Assembly (NCBI GenBank): GCA_934153675.1
Contig: CAKPFG010000005.1
Location: forward strand, 7,580-71,579
Direction of reading: 5' to 3'
Source of the DNA: an uncultured Bacilli bacterium
GTDB lineage: Bacteria; Bacillota_I; Bacilli_A; RF39; UBA660
Length of the DNA: 64,000 bases
Shown here: positions 34,864 to 44,207 of the stretch, piece after piece
How the letters are laid out: each line of letters opens with the position of its first letter
Position numbering within the stretch: position 1 is the stretch's first letter
Notes under the pieces: generated by a model
Seen by the model: the letters and a program-made list of their open reading frames with translations, nothing else
What the model was told of the DNA's origin: nothing
The model's database searches: none
Position numbers and translations under genes: made by a program

Positions 34864-35616
34864 TTAATCTAATCTTTTGGTTAATATTTCAAATCCATCA
34901 TGAGTTACTAACACAGTATGTTCAAAATGTGCCGAAGGTGATTTATCAACCGTTTTAACAGTCCATCCATCATCTTTTAAATATACATATCTTTTACCAT
35001 AAGTTAGCATAGGCTCAATACATATAACCATTCCCTCTTTTAATCTAGCACCAGTATTTGGTAGACCAAAATTAGGAATATCCGGATCCTCATGCATATC
35101 AAGACCAATACCATGTCCACATAACTCCCTTACTATACCTAAATTATGTTCCTTGGCATACTTTTCTATAGCACTTGAAATATCCCCTATTCTATTTCCT
35201 GGTCGAACCATAGCCACACCCTCATATAACGCCTTACAAGTATGTTCTAAAAGATATTTTTTTTCATCTGATATATCACCAACAGCATAACTCCAAGCTG
35301 CATCACCTTGATATCCTTTATATCCTATTACCATATCAATAGTTATTATATCCCCGTTTTTCAATTTATAATTATTAGGTATTCCATGCACTACCGTATC
35401 ATTTACACTAGTACATAATGTTGCTGGATATCCTTCATAACCTTTACAAGTTGGAACTCCACCTAAACTTATAATATAATTATATGCTTTTGCATCTAAT
35501 TGTTTTAAAGTAACACCAGGTTTTATAAACTGTTTTAAATATTTGTGAGTTTTAGAAACCATCAAACTTGCTTCTTTCATTAAATCTATTTCCCTTTTAC
35601 TTTTAATTGTTATCAT
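34864..35616 (-). CDS. map: Methionine aminopeptidase type I
   Basis: 250 aa from ATG 35616. Removes the N-terminal Met from new proteins with a two-metal centre. Ligands are visible: VVHGIPNNY (His), TIDMVIGYKGYQGDAAWS (two Asp), ELCGHGIGLDMHEDP (His), CIEPML (Glu) and AHFEHTVLV (Glu). Start 35616 follows AAGGA just past the upstream stop; ATG 35634 is possible but overlaps the upstream gene without a ribosome binding site. The gene ends 14 bp before the CIRCE element. Confidence 0.95.
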   Translation of the reverse strand: MITIKSKREIDLMKEASLMVSKTHKYLKQFIKPGVTLKQLDAKAYNYIISLGGVPTCKGYEGYPATLCTSVNDTVVHGIPNNYKLKNGDIITIDMVIGYKGYQGDAAWSYAVGDISDEKKYLLEHTCKALYEGVAMVRPGNRIGDISSAIEKYAKEHNLGIVRELCGHGIGLDMHEDPDIPNFGLPNTGARLKEGMVICIEPMLTYGKRYVYLKDDGWTVKTVDKSPSAHFEHTVLVTHDGFEILTKRLD

Positions 35617-35623
35617 ATTATCA

Positions 35624-36448
35624 CTATCCTTCATAATCTATAAGAAAGCTTTTATAAATACCATCTTTTTTTACCCCTAGAACACAATTCAAATTAACAT
35701 TATCCAAACTTTTAAATATATTATGATCTACATTTGGATTTATTTTACGTAATTTCTTTATTAATTCTTTAATTTCTTTTCTCTTACTTGTTCCATCATT
35801 AATTAATGAACATCCATTTGTAAACCTACAAGCACAGTTAATAAAAGTTAATTCATTCATATCACGCCATGAAATAATTGCCTGTTCTTTTACTAAATAT
35901 AGTGGCCTAATAAGTTCTAATCCCGAAAAGTTTTCACTGTGCAATTTGGGAAGCATTGTTTTTATTTCTGAACCATAAAACATCGATAATAATGTAGTTT
36001 CAATAACATCGTCAAAATGATGCCCCAAAGCTATTTTATTACACCCAAGCTCTTTTGCCTTACTATATAAATACCCCCTTCTCATTTTAGCACATAAATA
36101 ACAAGGACTTTTCTCTACAGAAGATACTACATCAAAAATATTGCTTTTAAATATTTCAATTGGCACATTTAAAACTTCAGCATTATCCACTATAAAATTT
36201 TTATTATATTCATCATATCCAGGATCCATAACCACATAATGAACAGAAAAATTAATTTTACCATGTCGTTTCAACTCCTGTATACATTTTGCTAACAAAA
36301 AAGAATCTTTACCACCACTAATACAAACCATAATATTATCATTTTCTTTTATAAGTTCATATAAAGATACCGCCTTTATAAATTTACACCATATATCTTT
36401 ACGATATTTTTTTATTATACTTCTTTCTATTTCTTTATATTTTTTCAT
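35624..36448 (-). CDS. TtcA-like PP-loop tRNA sulfurtransferase
   Basis: 274 aa. The PP-loop ATP-pyrophosphatase motif ISGGKDSFLL is at about residue 43. A CxxC pair (CYLCAKMRRG, ~115), GHHFDDVIETTL and a late cysteine (CACRF) follow, matching the TtcA group that thiolates tRNA using sulfur from a cysteine desulfurase and a [4Fe-4S] cluster. The cysteine desulfurase is immediately upstream with a 14-bp overlap, so sulfur donor and acceptor are coupled. TilS is less likely because TilS lacks this cysteine set. Confidence 0.8.
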   Translation of the reverse strand: MKKYKEIERSIIKKYRKDIWCKFIKAVSLYELIKENDNIMVCISGGKDSFLLAKCIQELKRHGKINFSVHYVVMDPGYDEYNKNFIVDNAEVLNVPIEIFKSNIFDVVSSVEKSPCYLCAKMRRGYLYSKAKELGCNKIALGHHFDDVIETTLLSMFYGSEIKTMLPKLHSENFSGLELIRPLYLVKEQAIISWRDMNELTFINCACRFTNGCSLINDGTSKRKEIKELIKKLRKINPNVDHNIFKSLDNVNLNCVLGVKKDGIYKSFLIDYEG

Positions 36449-37565
36449 TAACTAACTCCTTATATATATTATCAAAAGCAGATAAAAAATAATCTATTTC
36501 GGCTTTAGTCGTTTTATTAGAAATGCTTAATCTAATTGCTGATGTGGCTAGGCTTTTGTCTTTTGTAAGAGCATACACTAATTTAGATGGCGTATTTATT
36601 GGACAACAAGATGTTTTCGTTGAAACATAAATATCATATTTTTCAAGTCGTTTTTGAACAATTAATGAATTTACACCTTGAAAACTAAAATTGATAATAT
36701 GTGGTATACAATTACTTCTACTGTTAATAAAGACTTTTGGATATTCGCTTAACCTTAGTTTTATTTTATCACTTAAATTTTTTACATAACTATATTTTTC
36801 ATTCATTTTTTCTAAAGCCAATTTAATAGCCAAAAAGCAAGATGCTATTAACGATAAAACAGGAGTACCACTTCTATATATAGTTGTTGATATTCCACCA
36901 TTTATTTGTGTTACTAAACCAATATTTTTTTTCTTTATAAGCATACCAATACCAGGAAGACCAAAAAATTTATGAGGAGAAATGGTAATTAAATCAATAT
37001 TTTCACAATTAAAATTAATTTTTCCAACAGCTTGAGACAAATCACTATGAAAATGACAATTAGGCCTTTTTTTTAAAATTTTTCCGATTTCCTCTATTGG
37101 TTGTATTAATCCAATTTCACTGTCAACAGCGCATATACTTACTAAAATAGTATCATCACGAATCATACTTTTTAAAACTTCTATATCTATTATACCATCT
37201 TTATTAACAGGTATAACATCTACATCATAACCATTTTTTTGCATTACCTCTACACTTGATAATATTGAATTATGTTCAAAGGCACTTATTAAAATATGCT
37301 TCCCCCTAGATTTATATCTTTCACAAATTCCTTTTACAGCTAAATTATTAGATTCACTTGCACCACTTGTATAAATAATTTCATCATCACTTAAAGATAA
37401 AAGGGATGCAATATTTTTAGTGTAATAATCAATCATTTTTTTAGCTTCAATCCCAAGTTTATGATTAGAATTTGGATTAGCAAAATACTTTTTTTCTGTA
37501 TCACAAAATAAATCTAAAACACGATCTTCCACTTCAGTTGCTGCTGCATAATCTAAATAAACCAT
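36435..37565 (-). CDS. Cysteine desulfurase (NifS/IscS-like)
   Basis: 376 aa, PLP-dependent removal of sulfur from cysteine. Motifs: MVYLDYAAATEVEDRVL start, YTSGASESNNLAVKG (phosphate cup), SAFEHNSI, HSDLSQAVGK, the PLP lysine in SPHKFFGLPG and the catalytic cysteine in TKTSCCP. Start at 37565 has GGAGG upstream; the longer reading from 37622 is unsupported. A double Cys at the active loop is noteworthy but not unique. It precedes and overlaps the TtcA-like gene, to which it likely supplies sulfur. Confidence 0.9.
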   Translation of the reverse strand: MVYLDYAAATEVEDRVLDLFCDTEKKYFANPNSNHKLGIEAKKMIDYYTKNIASLLSLSDDEIIYTSGASESNNLAVKGICERYKSRGKHILISAFEHNSILSSVEVMQKNGYDVDVIPVNKDGIIDIEVLKSMIRDDTILVSICAVDSEIGLIQPIEEIGKILKKRPNCHFHSDLSQAVGKINFNCENIDLITISPHKFFGLPGIGMLIKKKNIGLVTQINGGISTTIYRSGTPVLSLIASCFLAIKLALEKMNEKYSYVKNLSDKIKLRLSEYPKVFINSRSNCIPHIINFSFQGVNSLIVQKRLEKYDIYVSTKTSCCPINTPSKLVYALTKDKSLATSAIRLSISNKTTKAEIDYFLSAFDNIYKELVNEKI

Positions 37566-37620
37566 TTCTACCTCCAAAAATTCATAAACATTTTCTAATC
37601 TTAAATTATACAACAAAAAC

Positions 37621-37866
37621 AATTGTATTTCAACTAATGAATATAATATTAAAGAGAAAGAAACATCATTTGTACCCTTAGATAATATAGATTTATCTAA
37701 TATTCTATGTATAAGAAATACAAGAACTATACTTAACGGTAATATGATTTCTTGGAATAATCATTATTATCAAATATTAGATAAAGATAATTCTATTAAA
37801 CAAATATATAAAGGTACTGAAGTTAAAGTATTTGAAAATTTATTAACCAAAATAATTAGAGTTTAA
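37621..37866 (+). pseudogene. 3' end of an IS transposase (ISNCY/IS1202-type)
   Basis: Only the last ~77 codons remain: KEKETSFVPLDN, LSNILCIRNTRTILNGN, ISWNNHYYQIL, YKGTEVKVFENL, then TAA. This is the C-terminal beta-barrel of integrase-type transposases, as in ISNCY elements. The rest of the transposase is missing, cut at the 5' end of the cysteine desulfurase. Between 37867 and 38174 I see only AT-rich sequence without a gene. Confidence 0.65.
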
Positions 37867-38174
37867 TATTACAATAAATTTTATAATACAAAACAAATCG
37901 AAGGACATTTTAAAGATTAGTAAAAAAAGAACAAATGTTAAATCATTATAACATAATTCATAACTTAACTTTAATCTTAATTGTTTTGTGCTTATATATC
38001 AATTTCATTATTTTTTAAACATTTCATAGTATTTATTCAATATTATCACTTCTTACTTTTTTGATTTCCTACTAATTTTCTAGTAAAATTCCTGTTATTT
38101 TTTTTAAATTCTATTTAAAGGTCTTGGGCATTTCTAAATACGAATTTCATACGGAAGTACAAATTCATTGCTTG

Positions 38175-38345
38175 CTAGACAAAACTTGTATTTCCAATGA
38201 CAGCAATGACGCCTTTATTACACCCTAAATATATATCTTTATTTCTTGTCTTGTTGTCATTACTAACTAAAAAATCATTCTTCTTCAGTAAGTAATTTTT
38301 TAAAATCATCAAGAGATTGTTTTTGTTTTTTTCTTTCTTTTCCAT
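38175..38345 (-). CDS. Hypothetical small basic protein
   Basis: 56 aa starting MEKKEKNKNNLLMILKNYLL, ending IAVIGNTSFV. GAGGAG lies 7 bp before ATG 38345, and an extended -10 (TGGTATAAT) is just upstream on the minus strand, so expression is plausible. No family recognised; it sits among transposase debris and could be a remnant. Confidence 0.4.
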   Translation of the reverse strand: MEKKEKNKNNLLMILKNYLLKKNDFLVSNDNKTRNKDIYLGCNKGVIAVIGNTSFV

Positions 38346-38468
38346 AAGACATCTCCTCATAATGTATTATACCATGATCTTATGCTAATTATATCCTACC
38401 GTTTGCGTTATAATACCATTACAATCATACGGATAAAATCTATATTGTCCGTATCACTGTAAAAAATC

Positions 38469-38508
38469 CATTGAAGATTTTTGCCACTTTCGGCAGTTTT
38501 CTTCAATG
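38469..38508. repeat. Strong hairpin in accessory intergenic region
   Basis: CATTGAAGA ... TGCC-actttc-GGCA ... TCTTCAATG pair almost throughout (9 + 4 bp with an internal loop). The surrounding 38346-38680 has no gene. It also contains a doubled TTGTACCTAAA (about 38530-38552) and short GC-rich stretches unlike the neighbourhood, perhaps an old integration junction. Confidence 0.5.
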
Positions 38509-38678
38509 AATTATTTTAAAACTCAATTTTTTTGTACCTAAATTGTACCTAAAATTATTTTAGCAATACCGATGCCTCGCAAACCCTTATAAAACGGGCA
38601 TAAAAAATGAGAGCACGGTTAAATGATCTCTTCAGGGGGAAATATTATTATCAGTTCTTAACAATTTAATATCGCGTT

Positions 38679-38710
38679 AAAGTCTTATAAAATAAGGCTT
38701 TTTCTTTTAT
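38679..38710 (+). terminator. Plus-strand terminator without an obvious gene
   Basis: AAAGTCTTAT, loop AAA, ATAAGGCTTT (one T-G pair), then TTCTTTT. It ends a plus-strand transcript whose source (38400-38678) has no recognisable ORF. Confidence 0.55.
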
Positions 38711-38799
38711 ATAAATTTATCAAAGTTTATAAGAATAACTTTATTTTTGATGTTTAGTATCTAGTTTTGGTATCTAGAATTATTTCTCACTTTTTTTAT

Positions 38800-40773
38800 C
38801 TACTTGACATTAAAAATCATATTTATTTCTTTTTCACATACTTTTGTATAATGTTGATTTAATCTAATAAAAATCTTATCATTAATTTTTTTGAATAAAA
38901 ATTCAAATCCTTGAAAAAAACTGATTGGAATAAAATTACACAATAATGTATATAAGCCTGTAAAAAAATATAAACTACTTATAATAAAATTTGGTGAAGT
39001 TTTATTAGTTTGTTTATAACTCAAATAAAATAGCAATAAACACAATATTATTTGTAATGCTTTTTCAACTGTTTTTATGATAGAAATAATTAAATTCTCC
39101 TTCTTAGAATATTTATTATATATATTTCGTCTATATTTTTTATCATTTTCTTCTTTTACTAGTAATTGATTAACCAATTCTTCATTTTCTTTGCTAAGCT
39201 TATTATCTTGTTCATGTAATAAGCTATTTTGTCTTAATGTATCTTCATATGTATTGATTAATACCCCTGGATTAATTTTTTTTATATCTCCATTAACATT
39301 AAACATCAAATTTTCAACATAATAATTACTGCACAATAAATTATATAAAGTTTCTGGAGTAACATCTACTTTACTTGTTTTCAAATTTGATAATGATTGA
39401 TTGAATTTCTTTCTTAACATTGATGATGGTTTTATTGCTGCCATTGCATTTTCTGTAAGTTTCATTTCAGGTAAATTTTTATTATTTATCATTGATTTTA
39501 ACCAAACAATTGCAGTAAGATCCATATCACTCATAACAGGGCTAATTTTAAAATTTATATCAAGATTCAACAGTTTATTTGTTTCAATTCTAATATCTCT
39601 ATTAGTAGTTACAAATATTGCATTACAATCTTCCAATTTTCTATATTCTTTGCCATTTCTCAACCTCATAATTGCTGAAACTGATTTTACGTCATTTTCA
39701 ATTACTTTTTGACTGGTCTTCTTATTTTTATATGAATTAAATAAATTTTCATTAAGCTTTTTTTCATCAATAACATTCTTATATTTCTTTTCATCATATT
39801 CTGGAACATCTACAACTTCAATTCCTAAGTTCACAAATAATGTATCCAAACTATTTAATAAATGTCTAACATCTGTTTCACTATAATTTTTTAAAATTAA
39901 ATTTTCTAATGTTTTTTCTTGTAGTTTTCCATAATTTTTTAGATATTCTTCTAAAATATTCTCTATTTCATCATAATTATGTCTAAAGCACTTTATTCTA
40001 ACTTTTAAGTTTTTTAATAAATTAACTAATTCTAATGCGGATTTATTTTCATCAGGAAGTTTTAATTCTAACACCCTTAACATAAAAGGTGTATCAAAAA
40101 AACATGTTAGTTTTTTTAAATCTGCATTATTTTCATTATCAATATTAACATAAAGTGCATTTGCAATTAAAGAACCTTCAATAATATTAACAAGATGATT
40201 ATATATAATATCTTGTTTTTCAATATGTTCATTAATAAATCTACCAATGTGATAAGTGATACTATCTATATTTTTATTTATTCTAGTAGAATTTCCCATA
40301 TCCTCATATAATAAATATCCATTCTGATCAAGAAATTTTGCAAAACTATTTCTACAATCAATATAGTTTAATTTGATATTAGTGTTTTTTTTAAAATATT
40401 TAGTTAAATCACGTATAACTTCATCTATTTCTTTTCTAGATTTTTCATGCCTATCATTAAAATCTTTTACAATTTTTGATACATCAATTAAAAACTCATA
40501 TTTGCCATTATCTTGTTTTATAATTTGTTGCTTTTTTAATCTGTTAATAATTATTTTAACAATAGCATGTGGAAAGTTATTAAAAGAATAACAATTTTGC
40601 ATTTTTTCTACAATTCCGTTTTCATTTGCACTACTATCATCATAAATAATTTTTATAACAAATGGTATTAACAAAGCAACATTATCTTGTCGATTTTCTT
40701 CAAATATCGCAGATAACATTGCAGTACTAATTAATGCACTATTATTCTTCAAATTACTCACCACCTTTAACAT
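38800..40773 (-). CDS. Winged-helix / PIN-like protein with C-terminal membrane helices
   Basis: 657 aa, not a named family to me. Residues 1-100 look like a winged helix (SALISTAMLSAIFEENRQD, AIVKIIINRLKKQQIIKQDN). About 225-430 resembles a PIN-like nuclease fold with spaced acids: CFFDTPFMLRVLEL, CFRHNYDEIENILEEYL, FVTTNRDIRIETN and MSDMDLTAIVWL. A coiled coil (about 530-560) leads to two membrane helices (LQIILCLLLFYLSYK; LYFFTGLYTLLCNFIPISFF). It stands alone between mobile debris and the next operon. A membrane-tethered RNase, perhaps defensive, is an inference. Confidence 0.55.
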   Translation of the reverse strand: MLKVVSNLKNNSALISTAMLSAIFEENRQDNVALLIPFVIKIIYDDSSANENGIVEKMQNCYSFNNFPHAIVKIIINRLKKQQIIKQDNGKYEFLIDVSKIVKDFNDRHEKSRKEIDEVIRDLTKYFKKNTNIKLNYIDCRNSFAKFLDQNGYLLYEDMGNSTRINKNIDSITYHIGRFINEHIEKQDIIYNHLVNIIEGSLIANALYVNIDNENNADLKKLTCFFDTPFMLRVLELKLPDENKSALELVNLLKNLKVRIKCFRHNYDEIENILEEYLKNYGKLQEKTLENLILKNYSETDVRHLLNSLDTLFVNLGIEVVDVPEYDEKKYKNVIDEKKLNENLFNSYKNKKTSQKVIENDVKSVSAIMRLRNGKEYRKLEDCNAIFVTTNRDIRIETNKLLNLDINFKISPVMSDMDLTAIVWLKSMINNKNLPEMKLTENAMAAIKPSSMLRKKFNQSLSNLKTSKVDVTPETLYNLLCSNYYVENLMFNVNGDIKKINPGVLINTYEDTLRQNSLLHEQDNKLSKENEELVNQLLVKEENDKKYRRNIYNKYSKKENLIISIIKTVEKALQIILCLLLFYLSYKQTNKTSPNFIISSLYFFTGLYTLLCNFIPISFFQGFEFLFKKINDKIFIRLNQHYTKVCEKEINMIFNVK

Positions 40774-40866
40774 ATATTATATCACACCTTTCGATTATTT
40801 TTTTTCAATTTACCACTATTTATTAAATATTATGCTAATAAAATAATTAAATATTTACATTGACAA

Positions 40867-40892
40867 AAAAAGAAGCCAATTTTTGCTTCTTT
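40867..40892 (-). terminator. Terminator of the 40.9-46.7 kb operon
   Basis: AAAGAAGC (40869-40876) and GCTTCTTT (40885-40892) form a perfect stem; on the minus strand it is followed by a run of seven T. Confidence 0.85.
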
Positions 40893-40901
40893 AAAATAAT
40901 A

Positions 40902-40964
40902 AATGACACAATGACACATTGTTTGTGAGTACCCCACTCTCATTTATAATGTCATAGTGTCATT
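40902..40964. repeat. 15-bp inverted repeat flanking the operon's 3' end
   Basis: AATGACACAATGACA (40902-40916) and TGTCATAGTGTCATT (40950-40964) are inverted copies with one mismatch, 33 bp apart. The right arm encodes the last residues of the transporter at 40944 (NNDTMTL). Confidence 0.65.
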
Positions 40965-42161
40965 ATTCAGTATTGATTTCTTTTTAATAACACAACCTGT
41001 TTTATCAATTTTAAAACTATGACCAAACATTATACTAACTGTTATAAATTGATAAATTGATGAACATACTTGTCCTATTCCTGTACAAAATGGTGTTTTT
41101 AATAATGACATGAACATTCTAAGTATTGATGCTATTATCTTATTTGATGTAATTTTAAAAGCTGAATATTCTAATTGTAAATAACAAGTTTTTATTCTAT
41201 ATATTGGATATATTAAGAAATTTACTATTTCAAAAGAAAAATATATCATTGTAATTTTAAAATCTAAATCATAAAATCCATATAATAATACAAACATAAT
41301 TAAGCTTGTCCCAAATAATATTCCTAATAATTTGTAAGCATTATTTCTATGTTCTATATAATTAAATTTTCTTTTACTAATATCTATTGTTGCTGCCTCT
41401 TTTATAGCATCAAATGTATCCCATTGTGTATCTGTTATTAATGCTATAAAAGTCAAAGCGGTTGCATACGTTTCTCCATATTCTAAGGCATTAGATAATC
41501 CAAATAAGAATATTAAAAAGAATGCAATATTATTGAATAACTCAACTGAATCATATTTTATACACTTTAATACATTAATATTAAATTTAAACTTATTACC
41601 ATTTTTAATATAAATATACAAAGTATATATTGCTAATGGAATTAATGTTGTTGAAATTATAATAACTTGATTTTTTGTTATTAAAGCTGTTCCAATTAAT
41701 AATATAAAATTTAATAAATTAAATACTAATGAATGCTTATTTGCTAATTTATTTTTTTCTTCATAATATAACTTATCTTGCATCATTGCAAATTCTAAAC
41801 AAATAAATAGTTGTAATATTGAATATATAGTAAAGTTTTTATATGTACTTATATCCATATTCATAAAACTAATATAATTATCAACATTTAATAGAATTAC
41901 AGTAAAAATAATTATAGAAACAATTGTTCCTAATATTAAGCCAGACATTACCGCATCTTTATTTTTATCTTTTTCTTTACTTATATTAGCCCCTGTAGAA
42001 AATATAGATTTAATTATATAATATATAAATTGTAATGGATAAGTTAAAGTAAATATATTAATTAAATTCTTATCAACTATTATCCCAAGTAGAAACCAAG
42101 ATATTATTGGTATAAATGATAATAGTGATAAATCAAAACTAATTCTTAATAATCTTTTCAC
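40944..42161 (-). CDS. MATE/flippase-like polytopic transporter
   Basis: 405 aa with about 11-12 membrane helices spread evenly (LSFIPIISWFLLGIIV at the start, SGLILGTIVSIIIFTVILL, FNNIAFFLIFLFGLSNAL, YKLLGILFGTSLIMFVLLYG). Early TYPLQFIYYIIKSIFSTGAN resembles MATE-type exporters. Substrate unknown. Last gene of a tight seven-gene minus-strand operon (46729 to 40944), so it probably exports or imports the compound made or modified by its neighbours. Confidence 0.65.
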   Translation of the reverse strand: MKRLLRISFDLSLLSFIPIISWFLLGIIVDKNLINIFTLTYPLQFIYYIIKSIFSTGANISKEKDKNKDAVMSGLILGTIVSIIIFTVILLNVDNYISFMNMDISTYKNFTIYSILQLFICLEFAMMQDKLYYEEKNKLANKHSLVFNLLNFILLIGTALITKNQVIIISTTLIPLAIYTLYIYIKNGNKFKFNINVLKCIKYDSVELFNNIAFFLIFLFGLSNALEYGETYATALTFIALITDTQWDTFDAIKEAATIDISKRKFNYIEHRNNAYKLLGILFGTSLIMFVLLYGFYDLDFKITMIYFSFEIVNFLIYPIYRIKTCYLQLEYSAFKITSNKIIASILRMFMSLLKTPFCTGIGQVCSSIYQFITVSIMFGHSFKIDKTGCVIKKKSILNNDTMTL

Positions 42162-42176
42162 AATAACACCTCATTA

Positions 42177-42953
42177 CTACATTTTAAAAAGTGATAATAC
42201 CATTTTTTTCTCTTCTTCATCAACTTTAATATAGTTTGATACAAATTTTTTAATTGCATCTCTAACAGTTAAATCTTTATCAAAATATTTTTGATAAATA
42301 CCAGCATCATATATTAAACCATCTTTTTTTCTTTCAATTTCAAAAAACTCTATTATTTTTCTTAATAAATAAAAATCAATATCACTATTATTCATAAATA
42401 ATAATTCATGCATTAACTTATTAAGTTTATTATAATTCCAATTTATAATAAGATTTTGTTTTTCTTCTTCAGTTATCTCTTTATTTTGATAATATATTAA
42501 TAAATCATTTACATCATTAATATAATAATTACCTGGATCGATTAAATATAATTTACCGTTATAAACAATATTAGATTTATTTATATCTATTAATCTTACA
42601 CATAATTTATTAAGAATATCAATATCTTGTTTTATAATCATTAATTCATTTAATAAATTTGCCATTGTATCATTATGTATATCTTTTTCATCTTTTATAT
42701 AAATCATGGTATAACCAATTAATTCATCATTGTTAAATATTAGTGATTCAGGCATCAAAATTCTTGATGTTTTTATAGATGATAGATAATTTAATTCTTC
42801 AATACTTTTATGTCCAAGTTTATAATCTTTTTTAAATATTTTATAAACAAAATTTTCATCATTATATACAGTCATTTCTGAACCTTTTTCACTTAATAAT
42901 TCTAAAAGTTCAATATCTATTATTTTTTTATTTTCATTATTAATAACTTCCAT
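42177..42953 (-). CDS. Kinase-fold protein
   Basis: 258 aa. A protein-kinase-like fold is suggested by VYKIFKKDY (β3 Lys), LIDINKSNIVYNGKLYLIDP (catalytic loop with Asp and Asn, then DPG where DFG is usual), and a hinge-like GYTMIYIKDE. The substitution DFG to DPG and the lack of an HRD match small-molecule or pseudokinase members rather than Ser/Thr kinases. Fifteen bp upstream of the transporter gene, same operon. Confidence 0.6.
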   Translation of the reverse strand: MEVINNENKKIIDIELLELLSEKGSEMTVYNDENFVYKIFKKDYKLGHKSIEELNYLSSIKTSRILMPESLIFNNDELIGYTMIYIKDEKDIHNDTMANLLNELMIIKQDIDILNKLCVRLIDINKSNIVYNGKLYLIDPGNYYINDVNDLLIYYQNKEITEEEKQNLIINWNYNKLNKLMHELLFMNNSDIDFYLLRKIIEFFEIERKKDGLIYDAGIYQKYFDKDLTVRDAIKKFVSNYIKVDEEEKKMVLSLFKM

Positions 42954-42972
42954 CTATATCCCTCAACAAATG

Positions 42973-43566
42973 TTATTTAATACTATTTATTTTACTGTAT
43001 ATATCATACCAACTATAACATCTAATAATATTATTACCTATACAATTTTTATTGTATCCTGCATGAAAACATATAACCGGAATCTTTGTTGATATTTTAT
43101 TTATATTATCAACCTTATCTTCTATCATCAAATCTATATTATTTTCTATACATATACTAAGTTTATCTTCTGGACTAAAAATAATATCATCATATTCAAT
43201 TTCATTTCTTTTTAGCCAGTCCAATACTATATTTCTATTTTCTTCTATGCTCATCACGCTAGCAGAATGAGATAAAAAACTACCTCTTGCTGTGATTATA
43301 TATACTTCATTACCATCTTGTTTTAGTTTTTTTATTACTTCACTAGCAAACTTTCTAACATCAACATTTATCGAATAATCTTTAAAATATTCATTCCAAA
43401 ATTCATCATCTAATTTACTATCAACTTTAAATATATCGGTGGTTTCATAACCTTCATTATTTATTATCTCTTTATCATACTTTTCAAAATAGAACTTACT
43501 TCCATAATCTAACTGCCATTGTTCTATATCGGTTAATACGCCATCTATATCTATTCCTATTCGCAT
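42973..43566 (-). CDS. HAD-superfamily 5'-nucleotidase-like phosphatase
   Basis: 197 aa with motif I MRIGIDIDGVLTDIE (two Asp), motif II YIITARGSF, a lysine in SPEDKLSIC and motif IV DLMIEDKVDNI. Same family as the gene at 16121-16750, including the ITARG signature. In this operon it would remove a phosphate from an intermediate or act in nucleotide clean-up. Confidence 0.75.
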   Translation of the reverse strand: MRIGIDIDGVLTDIEQWQLDYGSKFYFEKYDKEIINNEGYETTDIFKVDSKLDDEFWNEYFKDYSINVDVRKFASEVIKKLKQDGNEVYIITARGSFLSHSASVMSIEENRNIVLDWLKRNEIEYDDIIFSPEDKLSICIENNIDLMIEDKVDNINKISTKIPVICFHAGYNKNCIGNNIIRCYSWYDIYSKINSIK

Positions 43567-43575
43567 TTAATTCAC

Positions 43576-44136
43576 CTACTTCAATTTAATATTATAAACA
43601 TTAAAAATTTTACTTATTATAAATTTTAATATTTTGGAACTTGTCATCATTGTATATCTTTTTTCTAATTTTTCTTTAGTTATATTTAAATTACTATTAT
43701 TACACAATAATTCATATTCAACATTATTATCAACAATATACTTATTAGTACCAACGAATCCATTTCTTAAATAAAATTGTTTTCTTTTATTCTTAATGTC
43801 GGATACTTGTTCATTTGCTTTCTCAATACACAATAGAACATTTTTATAACTTCTATTTAATTCTCTTAATATTTCTGAACCATATCCATTATTTCTTTGC
43901 CTTTTTTCAATAGCAAAATACATTAAATAATCAATATTATCATATTCAATAATGTATTGAAAACCAATTACTTTATCTTTACTATATATTACATTAAACT
44001 TTACATTTTTTTCTTTAGAACATTTCTTTAGTAACCAAAATGGAAATCTTTCATCTTTATCAAATGATTCATAATACAATTTTTTTATCAAATTCTTATC
44101 ACTAGATGATAAAAAGTCAACATAATTAAAATTCAC
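43576..44136 (-). CDS. GNAT-family N-acetyltransferase
   Basis: 186 aa. Acetyl-CoA loop RQRNNGYGSEILRELNR (variant of Q/RxxGxG/A) lies near residue 78 after YLMYFAIEKR. The C-terminal strand has QFYLRNGFVGTNKYIV, typical of the fold. The final ~30 residues are an extra basic helix. Acceptor unknown. Ten bp before the HAD gene in the operon. Confidence 0.75.
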   Translation of the reverse strand: MNFNYVDFLSSSDKNLIKKLYYESFDKDERFPFWLLKKCSKEKNVKFNVIYSKDKVIGFQYIIEYDNIDYLMYFAIEKRQRNNGYGSEILRELNRSYKNVLLCIEKANEQVSDIKNKRKQFYLRNGFVGTNKYIVDNNVEYELLCNNSNLNITKEKLEKRYTMMTSSKILKFIISKIFNVYNIKLK

Positions 44137-44207
44137 ATTATCACCTACAGTTCATACTCCTTAATTTCACAATTACTTTGTCCATACCTAATTAAATATC
44201 ATTTAAT

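Noticed and set aside
38570..38625. tRNA or tmRNA fragment in the GC-rich patch
   Set aside because: No cloverleaf or CCA end could be folded; only weak short stems.
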